64,000 nucleotides of DNA from Oscillibacter sp. (GTDB taxonomy: Bacteria; Bacillota; Clostridia; Oscillospirales; Oscillospiraceae), in NCBI GenBank assembly GCA_022791875.1, contig JAAVZX010000040.1, forward strand, positions 1 through 64,000, read 5' to 3'. Position numbers and translations under genes: made by a program. The notes below the pieces were generated by a model that was given only the letters and a program-made list of their open reading frames with translations, was not told the DNA's origin and made no database searches. Shown here piece by piece: positions 25,389 to 33,675 of the stretch (the first letter of the stretch is position 1; each line of letters begins with the position of its first letter).

Positions 25389-26600
25389 TCAGGCCATATC
25401 GGAGAGCTTCGTGGAGCGGATTACTGCGTCGCGGCGCTTCAATACATCCGGCTGAAGCTCGGTTCCAAGGCCGGGACCCTCCAGCGTATAGACTTTTCCG
25501 TCCTTCAGAAGCGGAATATTGGTCAGAATATCCGCGTACCAGCCGTGATAAAAGGCCCTGGTCGTCTCCTGGATAAAGGCGTTGGGCGCCCATGTGGAGA
25601 GGTGCGCGTCAAGGGTGTAGGACAGGGGGCCGACGCAGTCATGGGTGGTAATGGGGAGCTCGTGGGCCTCGGCGACAGCGGCGATTTTTCTGGCCTCGGT
25701 GACGCCGCCGGTCCAGGTGGGGTCGAAAATCAGGATGTCCGCCGCCTTTTCCCTGCAGATGTCCTGGTAGGAATGGACGCCGCCCACCGTCTCGCTGGCC
25801 GCTGTGGGCACCCGCGTGGAGCGGGCAAACTCCCGGAGCGCGTCCATGTTGTACATCTGAATGGGGTCCTCATACCAGAAGGGATTGAACTCCTCCAGCG
25901 CCTTCGCGATTTTCTTCGCCGCGGGCAGATCCCAGCGGGAGTGGAGCTCTACCATAATCTCAATCCGGTCCCCCACGGCCTCACGGATTTTGGCAAAGGG
26001 CTCACAGCCCTTTTTCAGATCCGCGGGGGAGATATAGTGCCCGCCGCTCTGGGCGCAGTATGCGTCAAAGGGCCAGATTTTCATGCCGGTATAGCCCTGC
26101 TCCAGCAGGTCCTGAGCCAGCTCCCCGGCCCGCTCCATGAAGGCGTCGTAGTCCTCATAGCGGCCCGCCTGGCCCCGGCCCTTGTCGTCGGAGGGGTGTC
26201 CGGTCCTCGACGCCTTCTGGGTGTAGTGGTATCCGGCGCAGGTGTTGTAGACGGGGATGCCGTCTCTGGATTTGCCGCCCAGTAGCTGGTAAAGGGGCTG
26301 GCCGCTGGCTTTGCCCAGGAGGTCCCAGGCGGCAATGTCCAGCGCGGAGCGGCCCCGGGACTCAGCCCCCGTGCTTTTCCCGCCTACGAAGGAAATCAGC
26401 TCATGCCAGTTCTTTTCGATGTTCAGGGGATTCCGGCCCAGCAGGATAGGCGCGGCGTTTTCGTGGACCCATCCCTCCACAGCCAGTGCTGAGAAGAAGG
26501 TCTCGCCAAGGCCCGTCAAGCCCTCGTCCGTCAGAAGCTGAACGTAGCACAGATTCTGGAATTCCTTCAGGCGGATGGTTTTGATTTCTGTTATTTTCAA
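25389..26600 (-). CDS. Mandelate racemase/enolase-superfamily enzyme of unknown substrate
   Basis: 403-residue enolase-superfamily enzyme with the N-terminal capping domain (MKITEIKTIRLKEFQNLCYV) and a C-terminal barrel. Likely Mg2+ ligands are in MVELHSRWDLP, FWYEDPIQ and AASETVGGVHS, and a C-terminal His is in PITTHDCVGPLSY. These features place it in the MR/dehydratase group, acting on a sugar acid or its lactone by abstracting a proton next to a carboxylate. The exact reaction cannot be told from sequence. It is the first gene of the eight-gene operon, directly under the GntR-type operator region, and 17 bases before dgoD. Confidence 0.85.
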   Translation of the reverse strand: MKITEIKTIRLKEFQNLCYVQLLTDEGLTGLGETFFSALAVEGWVHENAAPILLGRNPLNIEKNWHELISFVGGKSTGAESRGRSALDIAAWDLLGKASGQPLYQLLGGKSRDGIPVYNTCAGYHYTQKASRTGHPSDDKGRGQAGRYEDYDAFMERAGELAQDLLEQGYTGMKIWPFDAYCAQSGGHYISPADLKKGCEPFAKIREAVGDRIEIMVELHSRWDLPAAKKIAKALEEFNPFWYEDPIQMYNMDALREFARSTRVPTAASETVGGVHSYQDICREKAADILIFDPTWTGGVTEARKIAAVAEAHELPITTHDCVGPLSYTLDAHLSTWAPNAFIQETTRAFYHGWYADILTNIPLLKDGKVYTLEGPGLGTELQPDVLKRRDAVIRSTKLSDMA

Positions 26601-26654
26601 CTGAGCGCCTCCTTAATATACCTGATCCGCACGGCGGAGCATGAATCAGCAGTT

Positions 26655-26698
26655 AACTAACAAGTTAAAACGCAGATTCAACAGTCAACTAATGAGTT
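26655..26698. promoter_or_regulatory. Two palindromic operators for the divergent GntR regulator
   Basis: AACTAACAAGTT (26655-26666) and AACTAATGAGTT (26687-26698) share AACTnnnnAGTT and are embedded in 18-bp direct repeats (CAGTTAACTAACAAGTTA type). Their centres are 32 bp apart, three helical turns, placing them on the same DNA face. The second overlaps the predicted transcription start of the sugar-acid operon, so binding should repress it. Confidence 0.65.
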
Positions 26699-26700
26699 AT

Positions 26701-26729
26701 ATTATACGTAAAGTTGGAAGAAATGTCAA
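26701..26729 (-). promoter_or_regulatory. Consensus sigma-A promoter of the sugar-acid operon
   Basis: On the minus strand TTGACA (26729-26724) and TATAAT (26706-26701), both perfect, are separated by 17 bp. Such a strong promoter implies control by repression, in line with the operators just downstream. Confidence 0.85.
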
Positions 26730-26945
26730 TACAGTTCTGGTTTCCAATATTTTTTTCGTGATTATTCTCAAAAATTTATTTTTCAGCCTGTGTAAAACAC
26801 AGAAGTTATGTTACAAGCTGCAATAAAGACCTTGCAAAATTTCATTATCTATGTTTTGATTCTTGTCATGTTCTTGACAAGTACACAAAAAAGGAATAGG
26901 GTAAAAGGAAGCTTAAGTGACTTTTGGGGAAAGGCAGTTGAAATT

Positions 26946-27629
26946 GTGAGCGAAAAAAAGATGCAGAAGGTCAGCGTTGTAGAGCAGGTTGTCGCGTATA
27001 TTCAAGAAATGATTGACAGCGGCACGTGGACGGAGGGCGAGCGGATTGAATCCGAGGCGCAGATGGCGGAAAAGCTGGGCGTGAGCAAGGTCACGGTCCG
27101 CAGCGCCGTGCGGCAGTTTATCGCTTTAGGAAGGCTGGAGAGCTTCCAGGGCAAGGGGACCTTTGTCAAGGGAACGGATAACCTGTATTTCCCAAACACA
27201 CTTTTCCGCTCCCAGTCCAAGGCCGGCATCCGGCAGGTCATGCAGGTCCGTACCACCATTGAGCAGGATACAGCGTACTTTGCCTCGAAAAATCCCTGCC
27301 AGGAGGATCTCGATTTCCTCCGCGAAAACCTTGCCCTGATGCTGGCGGCGGACCGGGCGGGGGAGCCCGTCTCCAGCTGCAGGCATGATGTGGACTTTCA
27401 CCTGAAAATTGCGCAGATGGCCGGGAATCCGTATTATTACACCATACTTTCCTGGATTTTCTCCCAGGCGATTGATCAGATACAAGAGGTTGTCAACAAA
27501 ATCGGCACGCGGTACGCCAACCATTTTCACCCCGCTATCCTGGACGCAATCGCCAGCCGGGACGCCGAGCTGGCCCGTGAGCTTATGAGGGCGCATCTCC
27601 TGAAATTCGTCACACAGCTGAATAAATAG
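26946..27629 (+). CDS. GntR-family regulator with FCD domain
   Basis: 227-residue transcription regulator. A winged helix-turn-helix of the GntR type spans residues 8-75 (IQEMIDSGTWTEGERIESEA, VSKVTVRSAVRQFIALGRLE), and an FCD ligand-binding domain follows. The FCD domain keeps the acidic/His metal-site pattern (HDVDFHLKIAQMAGNPYYYT and later ANHFHPAILDAI, MRAHLLKF). FCD regulators usually bind carboxylic acids such as sugar acids. The start is uncertain: GTG 26946 or ATG 26961. It is divergent from the sugar-acid operon, and two palindromes lie between them, so it probably represses that operon until its acid inducer is present. It ends with TAG. Confidence 0.88.
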   Translation: MSEKKMQKVSVVEQVVAYIQEMIDSGTWTEGERIESEAQMAEKLGVSKVTVRSAVRQFIALGRLESFQGKGTFVKGTDNLYFPNTLFRSQSKAGIRQVMQVRTTIEQDTAYFASKNPCQEDLDFLRENLALMLAADRAGEPVSSCRHDVDFHLKIAQMAGNPYYYTILSWIFSQAIDQIQEVVNKIGTRYANHFHPAILDAIASRDAELARELMRAHLLKFVTQLNK

Positions 27630-27654
27630 CCGTTTTGCGGCTGTCCTTTCTTGA
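27628..27654 (+). terminator. Weak hairpin after the GntR gene
   Basis: AGCCG and CGGCT pair around TTTTG, followed by TCCTTTCTT. Stem is short; termination is possible but not certain. Confidence 0.4.
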
Positions 27655-27668
27655 CAGGAGCTGGTAAA

Positions 27669-28064
27669 ATGGTCAAATTTCTATCCTGCGCAATCTCCGC
27701 AGCGCTCCTCTCCGCCCTCCTCTGCCTTCTGTACCGCAGCGGCCTCGCCGTCTCCAAGAGCATACGGGCCCTCCTCTTCGTATACCGCCCCGGAAAGCGC
27801 AGCTGCAAGCTCTCCCTGGACGCCTGCACTGGCTGGCTCAGCCACGCCGTCAGGTTCCCCGAATCCCGACCCTACACCTTTACCCTCGACGCCCGGCTCT
27901 CCAGCGGCGACGCAGAACTCCTCCTGCTGGACAGGCAAAAGCGCCCGCTCCTGAGGCTGACGCCCCGCACCCCCTCCGGCACAATCGAGCTGGACGCGAA
28001 AAGCCGCTGCCGCCTCCGCTGGGAGCTCTCGCACGCCACGGGCCAGTGCGAACTGCGCTGGTAA
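27669..28064 (+). CDS. Small exported or membrane-anchored protein, unknown
   Basis: 131-residue protein with an N-terminal hydrophobic segment (FLSCAISAALLSALLCLLY) that could be a signal peptide or anchor, then a basic, beta-rich domain (RPYTFTLDARLSSGDAELLL, LDAKSRCRLRWELSHATGQC). I do not recognise a family. ATG 27669 follows GACAGGAGCTGG. Codon use resembles the neighbours, which supports coding. It lies 40 bases after the GntR gene and could be cotranscribed with it. Confidence 0.55.
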   Translation: MVKFLSCAISAALLSALLCLLYRSGLAVSKSIRALLFVYRPGKRSCKLSLDACTGWLSHAVRFPESRPYTFTLDARLSSGDAELLLLDRQKRPLLRLTPRTPSGTIELDAKSRCRLRWELSHATGQCELRW

Positions 28065-28083
28065 TTTCATACAGAACCCCCAT

Positions 28084-28116
28084 GCCCCAGCGGCCAGAAC
28101 CGCCGGGGCTTTTTCT
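28084..28116 (+). terminator. Probable intrinsic terminator
   Basis: CCCCAGCGG and CCGCCGGGG pair around CCAGAA with one mismatch, followed by CTTTTTCTC. The rest of the 28065-28448 gap holds only the promoter below. Confidence 0.6.
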
Positions 28117-28309
28117 CACTGTCCGCCCCGGCGCCGAACCCCTGCCCGCTCCGGTGCTCCCGGGGTCTCCGCCGTCGGAGACGCCAATGTCAAGCCCCTT
28201 CAATCCCTCATACAATATCACAGGCGACCTTCCCCTTGCTGCACCGCCGCGGAGGCCGGGGCGCAGGTGGTTCCTCCCGTATTTCCTGAAAATACATGAA
28301 CCACATCTG

Positions 28310-28338
28310 TTGATTTTTCCAATATTTAGTGCTATAAT
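28310..28338 (+). promoter_or_regulatory. Sigma-A promoter of the hybrid histidine kinase gene
   Basis: TTGATT (28310-28315) and TATAAT (28333-28338) have a 17-bp spacer, about 110 bases before the start codon. Confidence 0.7.
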
Positions 28339-28448
28339 ACTTCCAGCCGCAAAGCGGCGAACTGTGAATTCATTGCAGAGCTGACAGATTATTCCATTTT
28401 CCAGGAGAGGAGACGCCTCCCTCCACATCCCGCAAACGGAGAATGCCT

Positions 28449-31007
28449 ATGAAAAAAATATCAGACGCGCCGGAAAAGCGCAGGAGTTACACTCTGCTCT
28501 TGTCCATCATATTGATTTTTTCCGTCTTCGGGGCCATCGTCTTCGCCGTGTCCCAAAAGGTGTCCAGAGAGATGTCCGCCTCCGCCATCCAGAACCTGAG
28601 CGAAAGCCTGGACCTGATCGAAAGCACCATCGAGGCCATCCTGCGCAGCGAGTCGGAATTTCAGGCCCTTATCGCCCAGGAGGTCGCAAGAGCTGAGGAC
28701 CCGGAGGCTTATATCCTCGCCTACGAGAAGAACAAAACCATGTCGAAGCTCTCCCTCATCCCCGCCGGGGAGACGGTGGGCGTCTCCAGCACCGGAGAGC
28801 CCTTCACCGAAGACGAGCTGGACTTCTCCTCCGGCGGCACAATCGCAGGTATGCAGGTCTCCCAGTCCTACCTGAACTATATGGGCACCTGGTCCTATAC
28901 CATCAAGTGCCCCGTCGTCCGGAACGGGGAGGCCGTCGGAACCCTTTACGCCGAGTTCATCTATGACGCTATCGACCAGTCCCTGCCGGACGGCTTCTAC
29001 AACAAGCAGGCGTCCCTCTACATCATGGATGCGGAGAGCCAGCGCTTTGTCCTCAAGCCCAAGGGCATGGGCCAGCGGAGCGCGGGGCACCTGAACCTGG
29101 CCGACTTCTACCGGGCCAACGACATTCAGGAGCCGGGAATCCAGGCCCAGGTGGCCGAGTGCCTGGCCGAGGGGAAAAATATCCTCTTCTACCACGATAT
29201 CCAGAACGAACACGCTCTGAGCTATATGTGGTCCGTCAACGGCGGAACCATCTACCTGGTGGGCTACGTCCCCGTTCAGGCCATCCAGCAGGAGGGCCGG
29301 ACCGTCAACCAGAACATCATGATCGTCGTGGCCTCCCTTCTGGCGGCCTTCTTCCTGTGCATCGCCCTGTACTACCGGAACTGGAAGCAGCAGGACCGGC
29401 TGCGCCAGGAGCGGCAGGCGGAGCGGAAGTTCCACAACCAGCAGCTTTCCGAGGCTTTGCAGGCCGCTCAGATCGCCAGCGAGTCCAAGACCACCTTCCT
29501 CTCCAACATGTCCCACGATATCCGCACCCCCATGAACGCCGTCCTGGGCTTCACCACCCTTCTGGACAAGGACGCGGAGAACCCCGCCAAGGTCCGGGAG
29601 TACACCAGGAAAATCATGGCCTCGGGACAGCACCTTCTGAGCCTGATCAACGACATTCTGGACGTGTCCAAAATCGAGAGCGGAAAAGTGGTGCTCAACC
29701 TCGAAAAATTCGCCCTCAACGACGTGGTCTCCTCCGTGGACGCCATCATCCAGCCCATGGCCAAGGCCAAGGGGCAGGCGTTCCACATGGAGGTGACCGG
29801 CGTCCGCCACGAATACCTGCTGGGCGACGAAACCAGAATCAACCAGATCCTGATCAACCTCCTCTCCAACGCCGTGAAATACACCCCGGAGGGGGGGCAC
29901 ATCTGGTTCCGCATGATCGGACTCAAGCAGCGCTCCAGTCAGTACGAGCACATCCGCATCGAGGTGGAGGACGACGGCTACGGCATGACGCCGGAATACC
30001 TGGAGACCATCTTCGACGCCTTTACCCGGGCGGAGAACAGCACCACCAACAAGGTCCAGGGCACCGGCCTGGGCATGGCCATCACAAAGCGCATCGTGGA
30101 GCTGATGGGAGGCACCATCGAGGTCTTCAGCGAGGTCGGCAAGGGCTCCCTCTTCCGGGTGGAGCTGGAGCTGCGGGTCCTGGAGGGGCCTTCGGACCGT
30201 CAGTTCTGGAAGGAGCGGGACATCTCCCGTATCGTCACCGTGGGGGCCAGCCCCGAGGGCCGTGAGAACATCCTCGCCCTCATGCAGGACACCGGCGTCC
30301 GGCTAGACGCCCTGGCCGGGACGGAGGATGCACTGGCCCTGCTCCGGGAGGGCCCGGACTGCCAGCTGGTCCTGATGGACTGGGAGGACTGCGGCCTGAC
30401 GGGCGCACAGGCCCTGCGGGACGCCCTTCCCGGAGACACCCCCATCCTCATCCTGGCCGAATTCGACGCCGCGGGCCTGGACGAGGCCCTCCGGCTCCCG
30501 CGCACGGACGTCATCACAAAGCCCTTCTTCGTCTCCGTCTTCCAGGAGAAAATCGAGGAGCTTTGGGACGGCGGACGCCCGCCGGAGCCGGAGCCGGAGG
30601 AGCCGGGGATTCTGGACGGAATGCACTTCCTCGCCGCAGAGGACAACGAGATCAACGCGGAAATCCTGACGGAGCTCCTGGAGCTGGAGGGGGCCTCCTG
30701 CGAGATAGTGGAGAACGGGAAACTGGCGGCGGAGCGCTTTCGGGCGGCCCCGCCGGGAACCTTCGACATGGTGCTCATGGACGTGCAGATGCCCCTGATG
30801 AACGGCCACGAGGCCGCCCGGGCCATCCGGGCCCTGGACCGGGAGGACGCGAAGCGCATCCCCATCATCGCCATGACCGCCAACGCCTTTGCCGAAGATG
30901 AGAAGGCCGCTCTGGACGCGGGCATGGACGCCCATGTGCCAAAGCCTTTGGATATGGAGCACCTCAAGAGGGTAATTCGTCAATTCAGCAGCCGGAAGAA
31001 AGGATAG
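28449..31007 (+). CDS. Hybrid sensor histidine kinase with two receiver domains
   Basis: 852-residue membrane sensor kinase. TM1 (about 14-35) and TM2 (about 285-305) bracket a ~250-residue extracellular sensor. A coiled coil leads to HisKA with the phospho-acceptor His near 356 (SNMSHDIRTPMNAVLGF), then HATPase_c (EVEDDGYGMTPEYLE, VQGTGLGMAITKRIVELMGG). A first receiver-like domain is degenerate, with LVLMDWEDCGLTGAQ. A complete receiver follows, with Asp near 778 (MVLMDVQMPLMNGHE). No DNA-binding output is present, so signalling may end in the receiver or pass to a partner. ATG 28449 follows ACGGAGAATGCCT. The gene ends with TAG, 7 bases before a solute-binding lipoprotein gene that may encode its periplasmic input. 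Confidence 0.92.
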   Translation: MKKISDAPEKRRSYTLLLSIILIFSVFGAIVFAVSQKVSREMSASAIQNLSESLDLIESTIEAILRSESEFQALIAQEVARAEDPEAYILAYEKNKTMSKLSLIPAGETVGVSSTGEPFTEDELDFSSGGTIAGMQVSQSYLNYMGTWSYTIKCPVVRNGEAVGTLYAEFIYDAIDQSLPDGFYNKQASLYIMDAESQRFVLKPKGMGQRSAGHLNLADFYRANDIQEPGIQAQVAECLAEGKNILFYHDIQNEHALSYMWSVNGGTIYLVGYVPVQAIQQEGRTVNQNIMIVVASLLAAFFLCIALYYRNWKQQDRLRQERQAERKFHNQQLSEALQAAQIASESKTTFLSNMSHDIRTPMNAVLGFTTLLDKDAENPAKVREYTRKIMASGQHLLSLINDILDVSKIESGKVVLNLEKFALNDVVSSVDAIIQPMAKAKGQAFHMEVTGVRHEYLLGDETRINQILINLLSNAVKYTPEGGHIWFRMIGLKQRSSQYEHIRIEVEDDGYGMTPEYLETIFDAFTRAENSTTNKVQGTGLGMAITKRIVELMGGTIEVFSEVGKGSLFRVELELRVLEGPSDRQFWKERDISRIVTVGASPEGRENILALMQDTGVRLDALAGTEDALALLREGPDCQLVLMDWEDCGLTGAQALRDALPGDTPILILAEFDAAGLDEALRLPRTDVITKPFFVSVFQEKIEELWDGGRPPEPEPEEPGILDGMHFLAAEDNEINAEILTELLELEGASCEIVENGKLAAERFRAAPPGTFDMVLMDVQMPLMNGHEAARAIRALDREDAKRIPIIAMTANAFAEDEKAALDAGMDAHVPKPLDMEHLKRVIRQFSSRKKG

Positions 31008-31014
31008 TGCGCTT

Positions 31015-32310
31015 ATGAAAGGAAGCAGATGGTTTTCCGTCTGTCTGGCGGCGCTGCTCCTGTCGCTGACAGCCTGCGGCAGCAGGGAGCCCACGAACCT
31101 GATCCTTGAGGAGGAGAAAGATGAGCGGATCGTGAACCTGTTCAGCCCCATGGAGAAAACCGACCCGGACGCGGAGAACGTGGCCCGGACCGCGTCGGAT
31201 CTGACCGTGGCCATGGCCGAGGAAAAACTGGGCGTCACCATGGTATACAGGACCTACACCGCGGAGAATTACAAGGATAAGACCTATGACGACATCGTTC
31301 TTGACCGGGTCCGCAGCAATATGGACGACATGTATCTGATGAATCCGGACACCATTCTGGCCCTGGGGGCCGAGGGGAAGCTGATGGACCTTTCGGGGCT
31401 GGAGAGCGCGAAGAACCTGCGTGAGATTATCCTGACCGCCAACACCGTGGACGGGAAGCTGGTGGCCATCCCCCAGGAGGTGGTGGCCTACGGATTGTTC
31501 GTCAACGCGGACCTGTTCAGGCAGTATGGCCTGGCCCTCCCGGAGACGCCGGAGGAATTTCTGGAGTGCTGCCGCGTCTTCAAGGAGAACGGGATCGAGA
31601 CGCCCGTCGGGGCCAACCGCTGGTGGCTGGAAACCTTCGTCTTTGCCCAGGCTTACGCGGACCTGTACAACGGGGGCAATACGGAGGCGGAAATCGCCGC
31701 CCTGAACAGCGGCGAGGCGAAGTACAGCGACTATATGCGCCCCGGCTTCGAGTTCCTCCAGACCCTTATCGACCGGGGTTATATCGACGCGGAAGCCGCC
31801 CTGGTCAGCGAGGCCATCGACGGGGAGGGGCCGGACTTCCGCGCGGGAAAGACCCCCATCGTCATGGCCTACTGGGGCGCGGCCAACTCCGAAACCGCCT
31901 ACGGGAAGACCGACTTTGAGATGCAGGTCATCGGCTTCCCCAGCAGCCGGGGGCAGATGCCCGTGATACCCATGACCGGCTTTGGCGTGGGTGCGGAGGC
32001 GGAGCACCGGGAGGACGCCGCCAGGGTTCTGGACATCATGACCTCCGACGAGGCCCTCCAGCTCTACTCGGAGACGAACCGGGTCATCTCCCCCTCCAAA
32101 AACGTCAAGGTGGACTGCGTGCCCGCCCTGCGGCCCCTGAACGAGCGGATCGAGGAGGGCGTCTACGTGCTGGGCTCCAACGCGGGCATGAAGGTGGAGC
32201 AGTGGGGCAACACCTGCCTGATCGTGCGGGAGCTGCTGGGCGGCGCGTCTGTGGACGCGTGCATGGCGGCGTTCGACAGGCTGCAAAGCGAGGCGCTGGG
32301 CCAGCCGTAA
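31015..32310 (+). CDS. Extracellular solute-binding lipoprotein (ABC sugar type)
   Basis: 431-residue lipoprotein. The signal peptide ends at the lipobox SLTACGS (Cys ~22). The mature part has the type II solute-binding fold of ABC sugar receptors (family 1-like), with segments VYRTYTAENYKDKTYDDIVL, AIPQEVVAYGLFVNADLFRQ and AYWGAANSETAYGKTDFEMQ. No ABC permease or ATPase genes are nearby. Because it starts 7 bases after the hybrid kinase, it more likely delivers ligand information to that kinase than feeds a transporter; that is inference. A GC-rich hairpin with a T-run follows. Confidence 0.85.
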   Translation: MKGSRWFSVCLAALLLSLTACGSREPTNLILEEEKDERIVNLFSPMEKTDPDAENVARTASDLTVAMAEEKLGVTMVYRTYTAENYKDKTYDDIVLDRVRSNMDDMYLMNPDTILALGAEGKLMDLSGLESAKNLREIILTANTVDGKLVAIPQEVVAYGLFVNADLFRQYGLALPETPEEFLECCRVFKENGIETPVGANRWWLETFVFAQAYADLYNGGNTEAEIAALNSGEAKYSDYMRPGFEFLQTLIDRGYIDAEAALVSEAIDGEGPDFRAGKTPIVMAYWGAANSETAYGKTDFEMQVIGFPSSRGQMPVIPMTGFGVGAEAEHREDAARVLDIMTSDEALQLYSETNRVISPSKNVKVDCVPALRPLNERIEEGVYVLGSNAGMKVEQWGNTCLIVRELLGGASVDACMAAFDRLQSEALGQP

Positions 32311-32322
32311 GCGTGAGGCGCG

Positions 32323-32361
32323 GGGCCGCTTTCCGGGAGCACCGGAGGGCGGCCCTGTTTT
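32323..32361 (+). terminator. Probable terminator of the kinase/lipoprotein operon
   Basis: GGGCCGC pairs with GCGGCCC with further pairing in the CCGG-containing loop, followed by TGTTTTC. Confidence 0.5.
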
Positions 32362-32419
32362 CATGTCCTTCTTCTCCGGAAGTTCGTTTGAAAAATGTCA
32401 AACAATCCTGCCGAAGGCA

Positions 32420-32448
32420 TTGACTCCCTCCCAGTGCACTGCTATAAT
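32420..32448 (+). promoter_or_regulatory. Sigma-A promoter of the cidA/lrgB-like operon
   Basis: TTGACT (32420-32425) and TATAAT (32443-32448) have a 17-bp spacer; the RBS AAAAGGAGG follows at about 32461. Confidence 0.8.
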
Positions 32449-32476
32449 ATGGAAGGATGAAAAAGGAGGGGTTCTT

Positions 32477-32836
32477 GTGAACTGGGTTTTTCAATTCGGA
32501 CGGATTCTCGGGGTCTGCTTTCTGGGGGAAGTGCTGGCGGCGGTGCTGCCGTTGCCGGTTCCGGCCAGCGTATACGGGCTGGTTCTGATGCTGGCGGCGC
32601 TGAAATGGGGGCTGATCCGGCTGGAGCAGGTTCAGGACGCAGGGCGCTTCCTGGTGTCCATCCTGCCGGTGCTGTTCCTCCCGGCGGCGGTGGGGGTCAT
32701 GGACTTGTGGGACGAGCTGAAGGCGATGTTGCTGCCCTGCGCGATTGCCGTCAGCATCGTGACGGCGCTGGTGATGGGCGCGGCGGGACTGGCGACGCAG
32801 TGGGTGCGCCGGAGGGGGGGCCGTGAGCATGAGTGA
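32477..32836 (+). CDS. CidA/LrgA-family holin-like membrane protein
   Basis: 119-residue membrane protein of the CidA/LrgA family. Four hydrophobic segments are visible, and the family motif LPLPVPASVYGLVLMLAALK is near residues 25-45. CidA/LrgA with LrgB have been linked to murein hydrolase control, cell death and, in some species, pyruvate or glycolate transport. I start at GTG 32477, 8 bases after AAAAGGAGGGG; the ORF-track start at 32363 precedes the promoter and is not possible. The end overlaps the start of the LrgB gene, so the two are translationally coupled. Confidence 0.88.
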   Translation: MNWVFQFGRILGVCFLGEVLAAVLPLPVPASVYGLVLMLAALKWGLIRLEQVQDAGRFLVSILPVLFLPAAVGVMDLWDELKAMLLPCAIAVSIVTALVMGAAGLATQWVRRRGGREHE

Positions 32837-33536
32837 ACTGTTCGCGGGGCTGCTCAGCCGGAGCAGCGCCTGGGGCGTGGCCCTGACCATCGCCGCCTTT
32901 GGCGTCGGTGCGCTCTTCCAGAGGCGGACCGGAAAGGCGTGGTGCAACCCCATTCTCATCGGAAGCATTCTGGTGATGGCACTGCTGGCTCTGACCGGCA
33001 CACCCTATCCGGAGTTCAAGGTCAGCTCCGGCCCGGTAAGCTGGCTTCTCCTTCCCGCTACGGTGAGTCTGGCAATTCCCCTCTATGAGAAGTGGGACCT
33101 TTTGAAGAAGAACGTCGCGGCCATTCTAATCGGCATTTCCGCCGGCGTGGCCGTGAACCTGGGGTGCATCGTCCTGCTGGCGCGGGTGATGGGCCTGGAT
33201 CGGGCCCAGGCGGTGACGCTGCTGCCGAAGTCGGTGACCACGGCCATCGGCATGGATGTGGCGGAGGCTTTGGGCGGAATGCCCTCCCTGGCGGGGGCCG
33301 TGATCGTGCTGACGGGGATCGGGGGAAGCCTCATGGCCCAATGGGTCTGCGACGTGATGCACATCCGGGACCCCATTGCGCGGGGGATCGGCATCGGGAC
33401 GGCCAGCCACGCGATTGGGACGGCGAAGGCCCTGGAGATGGGAGAAGTCGAGGGGGCCATGAGCGGCCTTGCCATTGCGGTGGCGGGGGTTCTGACGGCG
33501 GTGCTGGCCCCTGTGTTTGCAAATCTGCTGGGATAA
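32829..33536 (+). CDS. lrgB: LrgB/CidB-family membrane protein
   Basis: 235-residue membrane protein partnering the CidA/LrgA-like protein encoded just upstream. LrgB hallmarks are visible: TLLPKSVTTAIGMDVAEALGG (near 135-155) and GIGTASHAIGTAKALEMGEVEGAMSG (near 185-210). About 7-8 hydrophobic helices. ATG 32829 overlaps the end of the preceding gene; GTG 32823 is an alternative. A strong terminator follows. Plant and bacterial relatives move glycolate, glycerate or pyruvate; which applies here is not known. Confidence 0.92.
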   Translation: MSELFAGLLSRSSAWGVALTIAAFGVGALFQRRTGKAWCNPILIGSILVMALLALTGTPYPEFKVSSGPVSWLLLPATVSLAIPLYEKWDLLKKNVAAILIGISAGVAVNLGCIVLLARVMGLDRAQAVTLLPKSVTTAIGMDVAEALGGMPSLAGAVIVLTGIGGSLMAQWVCDVMHIRDPIARGIGIGTASHAIGTAKALEMGEVEGAMSGLAIAVAGVLTAVLAPVFANLLG

Positions 33537-33566
33537 CATAGCCGCCGGAGTGGGGAAATTCAAATT

Positions 33567-33597
33567 GGCAGGTCGAAAGACCTGCCTCTTTTTTTGC
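33567..33597 (+). terminator. Strong intrinsic terminator after lrgB
   Basis: GGCAGGTC and GACCTGCC pair perfectly around GAAA, followed by TCTTTTTTT. Confidence 0.95.
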
Positions 33598-33675
33598 CTT
33601 TTCTCCCTCTCGTAAAATTTGCAGACGGCGGCGTGCTATCATACCTCCAGATTCAACGAACGGAGGCCGTCGGAT

